DNA from: Candidatus Pseudoscillospira falkowii | Lineage (GTDB): Bacteria > Bacillota > Clostridia > Oscillospirales > Oscillospiraceae | DNA length: 34,106 bases | Direction of reading: 5' to 3' | Assembly: GCA_904374485.1 (NCBI GenBank) | Contig: CAJFFX010000014.1 | Coordinates: 1-34,106 of the forward strand | Shown here: in pieces, positions 5,384 through 13,432 of the stretch | Layout: every line of letters begins with the position of its first letter | How positions within the stretch are numbered: position 1 is the first letter of the stretch | The notes under the pieces: model-generated | The model's database searches: none | Seen by the model: the letters and a program-made list of their open reading frames with translations, nothing else | What the model was told of the DNA's origin: nothing | Translations under genes and position numbers: made by a program

Positions 5384-7759
5384 TTATTTCAGGCGCAGGA
5401 CCGCGCTTTCCACAAGGGCCTGGATCTCATTGATCTTGTACTTGTTGTGGGACATGGGCATGGCGTGCTTGACGGCGATCTCGCCGGCTTCGCGGGCCAC
5501 TTCCTCGGTGATCTCTCTGCCCACGAGGAAAGCTTCCACCTCGTTCAGCCGGACAGGCACGGGGGCCGCGCCGCCCAGGACCAGCTTCGAGCGCAGGATC
5601 TTGCCGTCCTCTACGCCGAAGATGGATGCCAGGCTGACAATGGCGAAATCGATGGACTCTCTGACGCGGAACTTGTCATAGTGCATCACGCAGCCGGTGT
5701 ATTCGGGCACGCGGATGCCGGTGATGACTTCGCCGGCACCCAAAACCTTGCTGGGACGGGTCTCGGCGGTGCAGAATTCCGCGGCGGGCACTTCGCGCAG
5801 GTTCGTCTTAATCTGGGCGTCCAGCGCGATCAGGACCGGCGCCATGTCGGAGGGATGGACCGCATAGCAGCCGCAGTTCATGCAGCGCGTGGCTTCCTTG
5901 GCGGCCTCTTCCATGATCGGGGCGATTTCGTCCTCCAAATCGAGGTTGCGCTGTTCCTTAGGGATCTCCTTCAGCTTCAGGCCGGCAGCTTCCTTGATGC
6001 CCTGCTCATCGTAGGTCAGGAAGGGCAGCTGGATCTGCTTGCCCACGCAGGTGTGGGGCTCGGTCACGCCCAGGTACTTGTTGATGCCGTGGGCGGCTCT
6101 GTGACCGTTGGCAATGCACTGGATCACGGTGGAGGGTCCGGTGGTGACGTCGCCGGCGGCGAAAACGCCCTCGCGGGAGGTCATCTGGGTCTCCTCTTCC
6201 ACGTCGATCAGGCCGCGGCCCGTCAGCTGCAGCTGATACTTCTCATCCAGGAAGGACAGGTCCACCTGCTGGCCGACGGCCATCAGGATATTCTCGGCGC
6301 TGACGGTGATCTTCTCGTTTTCGTCGTAAGTGGGGTTGAAATGGCCCTCTTCATCGGTGACGGACAGGCACTTTTTCAGCTCCATACCCTTGACCTTGCC
6401 GTTTTCGCTGAGCACCTTGGACAGGCCCCAGGAAGGCATGATCTCGATGCCCTCTTCCTTGGCGCGCGCCACTTCCTCCTGGCCGGCGGGCATTTCGTCC
6501 TCCCGCTCCAGGCAGGCCAGGATCACGCGCTTGGCGCCCAGGCGCTTGGCGGACATGGCCACGTCCATGGCCACGTTGCCGCCGCCGGTGACGAGGACTT
6601 CCTCGCCGACCTTACCGTTCATCCAGTCGTGGACCTGCACCAGGAAGTCCAGGCCGAAGACCGTCAGCTCTTCGCCGGAGAGGCCCAGCACCGGGCGCTT
6701 CCAGGTGCCGGTGGCATAGTAGACGCTGTCGTACTGCGCTTCCAGCTCGGCCGGGGTGATGTCCGTGCCGACCTTGGTGTTCGTCTTGAACTCCACGCCC
6801 ATATTGCGGTACTGCGCGATCAGGGCGCGGACCTTGTCCTTGGGCAGGCGATAGGCGGGGATGGCATACATCAGCATGCCGCCGGCCTCGGGCATGGAAT
6901 CATAGACCACCACGTCGTTGCCGGCCATACGCAGATAGTAGGCCGCGGACAGGCCGGCGGGGCCGGAGCCGATGACGGCCACGCGCTTGCCGGTGCTCTC
7001 CTTGGGGGCCACATAGAACTGGTCGGCATGCTCCAGGATGTACTCGCCGATGTAGCGCTCCACGTTGCGGATGGCGACGCTCTCGCCGTGGCCGTTCTGG
7101 TTGCAGGCGGCCTGGCAGAAATGGGCGCAGACGCGGCTGGTGATCATGGGCATGGGGTTGACGTCCATGATGATCTGGGCGGCGCCAGCGAAGTTGCCCA
7201 GGCGCACCTGCTCCATATAGGCGGAGATGTCGGTGCCGGCGGGGCAGGCCGCGCGGCAGGCGGTGGTGCCCATGCGCACGCCGCCGAAGATGGAGTGATA
7301 GCGGTTGTCGCCCTGCTCGGCATAGCAGTGGTCGCCGCCCTTGCGGCGGCACACCATGCGGCCGCCGGCCTCATGGGGATAGCGGTAGAACCAGCAGCGG
7401 ACGTCCTGGCACAGGTTGCCGCCCACGGTGCCCTTGTTGCGGATCAGGGGCGAGGCGATGGAGTGGGCCGCTTCGGCCAGCATGGGGACTTTCTCCCGCA
7501 CCACAGGGGATTCCTCGATCTCCGTCAGGGTGGTCAGAGCGCCGACGGTCAGCGCGCCGTCCTCTTCCTTGATGCCCTTGGACTCGGGGATGCGCTTGAT
7601 ATCCACTAGCGTGTCGGGGTTTTCGCAGAGGATCTCGGTTTTCAGCGTGCCAAGAAGGTCGGTACCGCCGGCGAGGACACACGCGTTTTCGCTCTTCTTC
7701 AACAGTTCGCCGGCCTCCGCGAAGGACGCGGCGCGTTCATATTTGAATTCTTTCATCAT
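5384..7759 (-). CDS. Molybdenum hydroxylase FAD subunit with an inserted GltD-type NAD(P)H oxidoreductase
   Basis: A 791-residue protein. Residues 1-160 are the first part of a CoxM/HcrB-type FAD domain (VLAGGTD near 28, GTVGGNL near 110). Residues about 161-625 form a complete GltD-like module: cysteine motifs C168/C172 and C211/C215/C219, the FAD site VIGSGPAGLSAAYYL near 262, the NAD(P) site VTGGGNVAMDVA near 390, and the closing AAGDVTTGPSTV near 534. Residues about 630-791 resume the FAD domain at CYAVHPSDMAP. Cys122, Cys137 and Cys145 match, as I recall them, three ligands of the extra 4Fe-4S cluster in 4-hydroxybenzoyl-CoA reductase beta; the fourth would be Cys631, beyond the insertion. 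The module probably links the hydroxylase to NAD(P)H. It is the last gene of the operon, 15 bases after the Mo subunit, with a GGAGG site. Confidence 0.9.
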   Translation of the reverse strand: MMKEFKYERAASFAEAGELLKKSENACVLAGGTDLLGTLKTEILCENPDTLVDIKRIPESKGIKEEDGALTVGALTTLTEIEESPVVREKVPMLAEAAHSIASPLIRNKGTVGGNLCQDVRCWFYRYPHEAGGRMVCRRKGGDHCYAEQGDNRYHSIFGGVRMGTTACRAACPAGTDISAYMEQVRLGNFAGAAQIIMDVNPMPMITSRVCAHFCQAACNQNGHGESVAIRNVERYIGEYILEHADQFYVAPKESTGKRVAVIGSGPAGLSAAYYLRMAGNDVVVYDSMPEAGGMLMYAIPAYRLPKDKVRALIAQYRNMGVEFKTNTKVGTDITPAELEAQYDSVYYATGTWKRPVLGLSGEELTVFGLDFLVQVHDWMNGKVGEEVLVTGGGNVAMDVAMSAKRLGAKRVILACLEREDEMPAGQEEVARAKEEGIEIMPSWGLSKVLSENGKVKGMELKKCLSVTDEEGHFNPTYDENEKITVSAENILMAVGQQVDLSFLDEKYQLQLTGRGLIDVEEETQMTSREGVFAAGDVTTGPSTVIQCIANGHRAAHGINKYLGVTEPHTCVGKQIQLPFLTYDEQGIKEAAGLKLKEIPKEQRNLDLEDEIAPIMEEAAKEATRCMNCGCYAVHPSDMAPVLIALDAQIKTNLREVPAAEFCTAETRPSKVLGAGEVITGIRVPEYTGCVMHYDKFRVRESIDFAIVSLASIFGVEDGKILRSKLVLGGAAPVPVRLNEVEAFLVGREITEEVAREAGEIAVKHAMPMSHNKYKINEIQALVESAVLRLK

Positions 7760-7774
7760 TTTGCCAGCACCTCC

Positions 7775-10120
7775 TTATTTCTGGACCTTACCCAACGCTT
7801 CCAGGATCACGTCAGGCGTGGCAGGATATCTCTTGATGTCGACGCCGATGGCGTTGGAAATGGCCATCATGCAGGCGCTCGCCGTGCAGGCGCCGGCGTT
7901 CTCGCCGATACCGACCGCCTTGAAGTAATAGGAGTTGATCGGGTTCTCCAGCACGGACAGGCTGAAGGGCGGGAACTCGTTGAAGGGACGCCACTTATAG
8001 TCGATCATGTTGCAGGTCAGCAGACGGCCGGTGGCGGGGTCGATGATGTTCTCCTCGTACAGGGCCGTATCCAGAGAGGCCGAGCCGATACCGCCGTGCA
8101 TCTGCATTTCCAGGGCGGCGGGGTCGATGATCTGACCGGCGTCGGAGCCGCTGAGCATATCGATGACCTTGGCAAGGCCGGTCTTGGTGTCCACTTCCAC
8201 CTCGACAAAGCTGGAAACGCAGCTGGGGGTGGAGAAGTTCTCCATGTGGCGGCCAAAGCCGGTCAGCGTGCAGAACTGCGGCACCAGCGCGTTCCAGGGC
8301 ACCCACAGCTCGGGGCGGGAGATGGAGCGCACGCCGAAGTTGTAGAGCTCCAGGAACTCGGGCTCCACATGCAGGATGGGGGAGGCCAGCTTGATCAGCT
8401 GCTGGGCCGCATCCTGGGCTGCCTTGACCGCCGCGCGGCCGCAGGTGATGGTGCCGCGGGAGCCGCACAGGCCGGTGTTGACGCCGTTGAACATATTGTC
8501 GGGATCGGTGATCTTCACCATTTCATAGGGCACGCGCAGCACTTCGGCGACCTGCTTGAGGACGTTGCTGCGCTGGCCCATGCCGCTCTCGGTGACGTCC
8601 ATCTGGAGGACGATGTCGCTCTTGGGCTCGGTGATGCGGGGGACGATGTGGACGAAGCCCTCGGTCCAGGACTCGCCGACGTCGGCGTTGCCGCAGACGG
8701 ATACGCCCAGGCCGCGCTTATACCGGCCGTCGGGGGAGACGTAAGAGGGAACGCCCCAGCCCTTCCAGCGGTCCTTCCAATGGAACTTTTCCGCCGCCAC
8801 ATCGATGGATTCATCGTAGTTGATGGACTCGTCGCAGGTCCAGAACTTGCCGTCGCGCCAGATGTACTTCTGGCCGCCGTGGATGTAGTTCTTCTTGAAG
8901 GCCTCCACAGGGTCCACGTTGGCTTCGCGCATGATGCGGGTCATCAGCAGGGACAGGCAGGCGTTCAGCTCCTGGCCGCCGTAGCCGCGGACCACGCCGG
9001 CGGGGTTCTTGTTGGTCATGACGCAGTTGCTCATCAGATCCCAGTTCTCGGCCTGGCCGCAGAACAGCTGGCACTCGCCGAGACCCACGGAGATCTGCCC
9101 CTGGGTGGTGGAGCTGAAGCAGCCGCAGTCCACGTCCCAAACGCCCTGCACCGCGCGGATGATGCCGTCCTTGTCGCAGCCCATCTTGGCCTTGATCTGG
9201 CTGCCCAGGCGGGTCTCATGGATCACGAAATGCTCCGTCTTGGACTGCATCCACTTCACAGGGCGGCCGTTGGTCGCCTTGGACAGCAGGCAGCAGTACT
9301 GGCAGGGAAGCACCAGGGCGTTCTTGCTGCCGTAGGAACCGCCGACGTTGAAGGACTTGGCATGAACACGGAAGCCCGGGATGACCGTTTCGTTCTGGAT
9401 GGTCATGATGAAGGCGCTCTGGGTGGTGCCGTAAACGAGATAGTTGTCGCCGCCCTCCCACTTGGCGATGATGCCGGGACTCTCGGGGGGCAAGGGCGTG
9501 GGCTTCTGGGCGAACTCGACGAAGTCCTCGGCGATAAAGTCGCACTCTTCAAAGCCCTTTTCAATGTCGCCGCGCTGGATGTGGTACCAGGGGCCGTCGG
9601 GCTGCATGCCGGCCCAGCCGCCGGGAGCGATGTTGTGGGCCAGGTCTTCCCGGTCATACAGCTGGGGCGCGCCGTCCTGGGTGGCTTCCACCGCGTCGTA
9701 AACGGGCTCCAGTTCTTCATATTCGACCTTGATCAGCTCCAGAGCCGCCTTGGCGATGTCCTCGGTGTCGGCGGCCACGATGGCCACGCCGTCGCCCACG
9801 AAGTGGACGCGCTTGCCGAGGATGGGCTTCATGGGAGGAAGGCCCATGCCCCAGGAGGGGTCGCAGTCCTCATAGGTCAGCACCGCGTGGACGCCGGGCA
9901 GGGCCTTGGCGGCGGCGGTGTCGATGCTCACGATGTTCGCATGGGGCAGCGGGCTCTTCAGCACGGCGCAGAACAGCGCGTCCTTGACGGTGTAGTCGTC
10001 CAGGAAGACCGCTTTGCCGGTGACGATGTCCTTGGCGTCGATGCGCTGGCAATTTTTGCCCACATACTTGTAGTTGGATTTGCTGGTCAGATGATCCGAT
10101 CTGGTTTCATACTTCGTCAT
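7775..10120 (-). CDS. Molybdopterin-binding catalytic subunit, xanthine dehydrogenase family
   Basis: A 781-residue large subunit of the xanthine dehydrogenase/aldehyde oxidase/CO dehydrogenase family. It holds the molybdenum cofactor that hydroxylates, or in reverse dehydroxylates, its substrate. The N-terminal a/b-hammerhead domain contains TGKAVFLDDYTVKDALF; GGSYGSK near 260, VVRGYGGQE near 376 and a C-terminal VGIGENAG whose Glu740 aligns with the catalytic Glu are all present. Several residues around the active site differ from classic XdhA, so the substrate is not predictable: purines, nicotinate and aromatic compounds are all possible. The start overlaps the 2Fe-2S subunit stop by four bases (ATGA), which suggests coupled translation. 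Confidence 0.93.
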   Translation of the reverse strand: MTKYETRSDHLTSKSNYKYVGKNCQRIDAKDIVTGKAVFLDDYTVKDALFCAVLKSPLPHANIVSIDTAAAKALPGVHAVLTYEDCDPSWGMGLPPMKPILGKRVHFVGDGVAIVAADTEDIAKAALELIKVEYEELEPVYDAVEATQDGAPQLYDREDLAHNIAPGGWAGMQPDGPWYHIQRGDIEKGFEECDFIAEDFVEFAQKPTPLPPESPGIIAKWEGGDNYLVYGTTQSAFIMTIQNETVIPGFRVHAKSFNVGGSYGSKNALVLPCQYCCLLSKATNGRPVKWMQSKTEHFVIHETRLGSQIKAKMGCDKDGIIRAVQGVWDVDCGCFSSTTQGQISVGLGECQLFCGQAENWDLMSNCVMTNKNPAGVVRGYGGQELNACLSLLMTRIMREANVDPVEAFKKNYIHGGQKYIWRDGKFWTCDESINYDESIDVAAEKFHWKDRWKGWGVPSYVSPDGRYKRGLGVSVCGNADVGESWTEGFVHIVPRITEPKSDIVLQMDVTESGMGQRSNVLKQVAEVLRVPYEMVKITDPDNMFNGVNTGLCGSRGTITCGRAAVKAAQDAAQQLIKLASPILHVEPEFLELYNFGVRSISRPELWVPWNALVPQFCTLTGFGRHMENFSTPSCVSSFVEVEVDTKTGLAKVIDMLSGSDAGQIIDPAALEMQMHGGIGSASLDTALYEENIIDPATGRLLTCNMIDYKWRPFNEFPPFSLSVLENPINSYYFKAVGIGENAGACTASACMMAISNAIGVDIKRYPATPDVILEALGKVQK

Positions 10121-10620
10121 TTCTGAGCGCCCCCTTCCTGTGCAATGGCCTCAACGGCGTCAAACACATGGTACTGGCTGATGCATCTGCAGAAGTTGCC
10201 CGCCAGCGCCTCGCCGATCTCTTCTCTGGTGGGATGCGGGTTCTTCAGCAGCAGGCCCTTGGCCGCCATGATGATGCCGGGCGTGCAGTAGCCGCACTGG
10301 AACGCATAATGGTCGATGAACGCCTGCTGCAGGGGATCCAGCTCGCCCTTCTCATTCGTCAGGCCCTCGATGGTCGTGACCTTTTTGCCGTCCACTTCCA
10401 CGGTGAGCACCGTGCAGGAAGGCACCGCCACGTCGTCCACCAGCACCGTGCAGCAGCCGCAGGCGCCGTCGTTGCAGCTGAGCTTCGCGCCGGTGAGGCC
10501 GAAGCGCTCTCTCAGTGTTTCCAGCAGCGTCTCCGCCGGCTTCAGCTGTCCGAAGGCGTCGCCCACAGACAGCGTGCGCTCGATCCCGTTGAGCGTAAAT
10601 GTCACTTTCGTCAATTCCAT
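10117..10620 (-). CDS. 2Fe-2S subunit of the molybdenum hydroxylase
   Basis: A 167-residue CoxS/XdhC-small-subunit-type protein with two 2Fe-2S clusters. The plant-ferredoxin-like N-terminal cluster motif is CNDGACGCCTVLVDD. The second, in the helical C-terminal domain, uses CGYCTPGIIMAAKG and GNFCRC. It carries electrons from the Mo subunit to the FAD subunit. The start at ATG 10620 follows a very strong GAAGGAGGT site. It is the first gene of the minus-strand operon; the promoter region upstream contains ACAATTGTAT-like repeats shared with the divergent maturation operon. Confidence 0.95.
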   Translation of the reverse strand: MELTKVTFTLNGIERTLSVGDAFGQLKPAETLLETLRERFGLTGAKLSCNDGACGCCTVLVDDVAVPSCTVLTVEVDGKKVTTIEGLTNEKGELDPLQQAFIDHYAFQCGYCTPGIIMAAKGLLLKNPHPTREEIGEALAGNFCRCISQYHVFDAVEAIAQEGGAQK

Positions 10621-10679
10621 TTACCCATACCTCCTTCGTTTTTCTTTCCTGAGTTTGTTTACGCAGTTGTTTCCAGCAT

Positions 10680-10709
10680 ACAACTGTTTTATGATACAAT
10701 TGTATTGTT
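10680..10709. promoter_or_regulatory. Operator-like repeats upstream of the hydroxylase structural operon
   Basis: Two direct copies of ACAAYTGTNTT: ACAACTGTTTT (10680-10690) and ACAATTGTATT (10696-10706). The second contains the perfect palindrome ATACAATTGTAT (10694-10705 region). A similar element sits inside the promoter of the opposing operon at 11159-11177. Exact minus-strand -35 and -10 boxes could not be assigned. Confidence 0.5.
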
Positions 10710-10796
10710 ATGTTCAGTATACCATGCCGCCCCTGTTTGTCAATTTCCGCCCGCGGCCTGTTTTGCCGCATATTTTTTGTGAAATCTATCCATAAA

Positions 10797-10835
10797 TTCG
10801 GAAAACAGCCGCCGATTTCTCTACTTTTTTCCGAA
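10797..10835. repeat. 9-bp perfect inverted repeat in the intergenic gap
   Basis: TTCGGAAAA (10797-10805) and TTTTCCGAA (10827-10835) with a 21-base loop. No T-run follows in either direction at a distance typical for a terminator. Role unknown. Confidence 0.5.
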
Positions 10836-11155
10836 AATCTTTCTCCCTCTTCTCCCCTTCCGGGCGGAGATTTTTTATTTTCTACCTATTTCACAAAATC
10901 CATTTGTATTGCTTACTACTTGCGGCGCTTCCATAGCCTTCTGATATCGTCCCGCCCTCCCCGCCGCGGCAGCGGGAAGAACTCTGCGCGGCAAAGGGGC
11001 GTCCTTTTCCCGCCGGAAAGCAGGCAAAAGCCCCGCTGCTGCTGCGTTTCCGCTCTTTCGCCGCCCCTTCTGCCGGCCGCGGCGCCCGCCGGCGGCGGCG
11101 GGGCTCTGCCCGCGCCGGCGGGCGCGGCAAAACCGCCCCGGCCCAGGGGGCGCTA

Positions 11156-11185
11156 TTGACAATTCAATTGTATTATTTCTATAAT
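11156..11185 (+). promoter_or_regulatory. Promoter of the molybdenum maturation operon with embedded operator-like dyad
   Basis: -35 TTGACA (11156-11161), 18-base spacer, -10 TATAAT (11180-11185). The spacer and the -35 end carry ACAATT-C-AATTGT (11159-11171) followed by ATTATT, very like the repeats ahead of the structural operon. A regulator bound there would block RNA polymerase. Confidence 0.8.
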
Positions 11186-11191
11186 GGACGC

Positions 11192-11332
11192 AGTACTGGC
11201 AGACCCCTGCCTGCCGCGGCCGCATCCGGCGGCCGCGCCGCCGGGGCGCCGTCCGCGCCCAGGCAGCCGGTCCCGTCTTTTCCCGGCAGCCGGGCGTTTT
11301 TTGCTGCCGGGGCCGCTGCAAAGGAGGCCTTT
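11192..11332 (+). promoter_or_regulatory. Structured leader of the molybdenum maturation operon, possible attenuator or riboswitch
   Basis: The predicted transcript has about 140 untranslated bases. Outer pairing CTGCCTG (11207-11213) with CAGGCAG (11260-11266) encloses the stem GCGGCCGC/GCGGCCGC (11216-11223, 11229-11236). Next, CCCGG (11282-11286) can pair with CCGGG (11290-11294) directly before CG and TTTTTT (11297-11302), which is terminator-like. Alternatively CCCGGCAGC (11282-11290) can pair with GCTGCCGGG (11303-11311), which would open that terminator. Two exclusive folds suggest regulated read-through. I could not match it to the known Moco riboswitch core. Confidence 0.45.
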
Positions 11333-12397
11333 TTGCGCAGGATCTATCTGTGCCGGCACGGCATGCCGGCCTTCCCCCAAGGGGAAAAATGCTGCATCGG
11401 CGGCGGGAGCGACCCCGGTCTGTCCCCGCCGGGCAGGATGCAGGCCTGGCTCCTGGCCCGGGAACTGAAGGCGCGGCCCGTCCGCGTATTCCACAGCGGC
11501 ATGCGCCGCGCCGCCCAGACCGCCGCTTACCTCTCCGAACAGGCCCGGCCCCTTCCCGCTTTTCGGGAGCTGGACATGGGGCAGTGGGAGGGCCTGACCT
11601 TCGATGCGATCCGCCGCCGCTTTCCGGAGGAATACGCCCGCCGGGGCGAGGACCCGGCGCGGTATCCGCCCCCCGGCGGCGAATCCCTGGCCGCCGCCGC
11701 GGCCCGCGCCGCAGAAGGGCTGCGCGCCCTGCTGGCGGACACCGAAGGCGACCTCGCCGTCGTGGCCCACGCCGGCGTGATCCGTCTGCTGCTGTGCGCC
11801 GCGGGCGGCGCGCCGCTGGGCGCGTTCCTCCGCTTTTCCCTGCCCTATGGCTGTTACTATGTCCTCGCCTGGGACGGCGCGCATCTCCGCGCAGAGGAAG
11901 CGCCCCGCAGGCCGGCCCCCGCCCGCAGCGCGGAAACCTGCCGCGCCCTGCTGCGCGCCGCCGGCGCCCCCGGGGCCGTGGCCGACCACTGCGCCGCCGC
12001 GGCGGACCTGGCCCGCGCGCTGTGCGCAAAAGTCGGGGGCAACGGGGACCTGGCCTTCCGCGCCGCGGCCCTCCACGACATCGCCAAGGGCTGCCCGGAC
12101 CATCCCCGTGCCGGGGCGGACTGGCTCCGCGCCGTCGGCTGGGACGCCGAGGCGGACATCGTGGCCCGGCACCAGGACCTGGGGCCGGACGCCTCCCCCG
12201 AAGCGAAAGCCGTGTATCTGGCCGACAAACTGCTGCGGGGCACGGAGCGCGTCTCCCTCGCCGCGCGCTTTGCCGCCAGCCTTGAAAAATGCACAACGCC
12301 GGAAGCCCGCGCCGCCCATGACCGGCGCGCCGCGGAGGCCTTCCGCCTGGCCGCAGAATTTCATTTGCAGGAAACCGCCCCAGAAAACAGTTGCTAA
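11333..12397 (+). CDS. Histidine phosphatase fused to an HD-domain hydrolase
   Basis: A 354-residue protein. Residues 1-200 form a phosphoglycerate-mutase-like histidine phosphatase: catalytic LCRHG at 6-10, FHSGMRRAAQTA near 45, and the second His in VVAHAG. Residues about 210-350 form an HD domain with AALHDIAKG and a later metal-site pattern DIVARHQD, EAKAVYLADKLL. TTG 11333 was chosen because AGGAGG lies five bases before it; no ATG fits, and the upstream frame crosses the promoter. It is the first gene of an operon with XdhC and a MocA-like cytidylyltransferase, so a role in molybdenum cofactor maturation or nucleotide recycling is inferred. The domain pair has been seen near NTP transferases of the DVU_1551 type; its substrate is unknown. 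Confidence 0.85.
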   Translation: MRRIYLCRHGMPAFPQGEKCCIGGGSDPGLSPPGRMQAWLLARELKARPVRVFHSGMRRAAQTAAYLSEQARPLPAFRELDMGQWEGLTFDAIRRRFPEEYARRGEDPARYPPPGGESLAAAAARAAEGLRALLADTEGDLAVVAHAGVIRLLLCAAGGAPLGAFLRFSLPYGCYYVLAWDGAHLRAEEAPRRPAPARSAETCRALLRAAGAPGAVADHCAAAADLARALCAKVGGNGDLAFRAAALHDIAKGCPDHPRAGADWLRAVGWDAEADIVARHQDLGPDASPEAKAVYLADKLLRGTERVSLAARFAASLEKCTTPEARAAHDRRAAEAFRLAAEFHLQETAPENSC

Positions 12398-12409
12398 GGA
12401 GTGTTGACT

Positions 12410-13432
12410 ATGGAAAAGATTTTTTCGGCCCTGCGGGAGCTGATCGCTTCCGGGGAAAACGCGGTGCTCGTCAGCGTGATCGCCTCCAGCGGCTCCACGC
12501 CCCGGGGCAGCGGCGCGAAGATGCTCGTCTGCAGAGACGGCTCCATCCGCGGCACCATCGGCGGCGGCGCGGTGGAATACCGCTCCATCGCCCTGGCGCG
12601 GCAGCTGCACGAAACGAAACAATCCGCCCTCCGCGCCTTCGACCTCTCCTCGGAGGACAAGTGCGACCTGGGCATGATCTGCGGCGGCAATGCCACCGTG
12701 TACTTCCAGTATCTCGCCGCGGGCGATCCCGTCCTTTCGGAGATGCTGGCCTGGGAACAGGAACTGCGCCGGCAGGAGACTGACGCCTGGCTCGTCACCG
12801 CCGTGACCGGGGACGGCGCGCCCCGGATGGGCATTTACGCCGAGGGACAGCTGCGCTTTATGGAGAGTGTGGACGAGGCCGCCGTCGCCGCCCATCTGGG
12901 CCCCAGATCCGTTCTGGTGCAGGGGGAGCCGATGCTGTACATCGAGCCCTTGATCCGCAGCGGCCGGGTCTACGTCTTCGGCGGCGGCCATGTGGCCCAG
13001 GCCCTGGTGCCGGTGCTCGCCGGTGTGGGTTTTCGCTGCGTGGTGTTCGACGACCGGGAGCGTTTCACCAGTCCGGCGCTCTTCCCCGACGCCGCCGGGC
13101 GCATCACCGGCGATTTTGACCGCATCGGGGACTTTCTCACCGTTTCCGAAAGCGACTGCGTTGTCATCATGACCCGGGGCCACGAGGCGGACTACACCGT
13201 TCTGGAGCAGGCCCTGGCCACCCCGGCCTACTACATCGGCCTCATCGGCAGCCGCAGCAAAATGGCCGCCACCCGGGAAAAGCTGGGCGCGGCCGGTTTC
13301 GGCGAGGCGGATTTCGCCCGCATCCACAACCCCATCGGCCTGCCCATCCTGGCCGATACCCCCGCGGAGATCGCCGTCAGCGTGGCGGCGGAGATGATCC
13401 TCGCCCGGGCCCAGCGGCGCAAAGACGCATGA
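12410..13432 (+). CDS. XdhC-family molybdenum cofactor insertion chaperone
   Basis: A 340-residue XdhC/CoxI protein. These proteins bind the molybdenum cofactor, protect it while the terminal sulfido ligand is added, and pass it to the hydroxylase. The N-terminal domain shows SGSTPRGSGAKMLV and the GTIGGGAVE motif; the C-terminal Rossmann domain shows VYVFGGGHVAQALVPVL and YIGLIGSRSKMAATREKL. ATG 12410 follows AAGGAG eight bases upstream and was preferred to an in-frame GTG at 12401. It lies 12 bases after the HD gene and overlaps the next gene by ATGA. The client is surely the hydroxylase encoded by the divergent operon. Confidence 0.93.
   Translation: MEKIFSALRELIASGENAVLVSVIASSGSTPRGSGAKMLVCRDGSIRGTIGGGAVEYRSIALARQLHETKQSALRAFDLSSEDKCDLGMICGGNATVYFQYLAAGDPVLSEMLAWEQELRRQETDAWLVTAVTGDGAPRMGIYAEGQLRFMESVDEAAVAAHLGPRSVLVQGEPMLYIEPLIRSGRVYVFGGGHVAQALVPVLAGVGFRCVVFDDRERFTSPALFPDAAGRITGDFDRIGDFLTVSESDCVVIMTRGHEADYTVLEQALATPAYYIGLIGSRSKMAATREKLGAAGFGEADFARIHNPIGLPILADTPAEIAVSVAAEMILARAQRRKDA

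Larger units (their letters stand above)
10621..11332. other. 712-base gap between the divergent molybdenum operons
   Basis: No gene is supported here; the long minus-strand frame across 10875-12296 is a high-GC shadow. The gap has an AT-rich part (about 10620-10915) with operator-like repeats and a 9-bp dyad, then a very GC-rich part, then the promoter and structured leader of the plus-strand operon. A further TTGTATTG half-site occurs near 10904-10911. Confidence 0.6.

Noticed and set aside
10875-12296. Arg/Pro-rich minus-strand frame in the molybdenum intergenic gap
   Set aside because: It overlaps the promoter, leader and HP-HD gene, has no start signals, and its composition is that of random GC-rich DNA.
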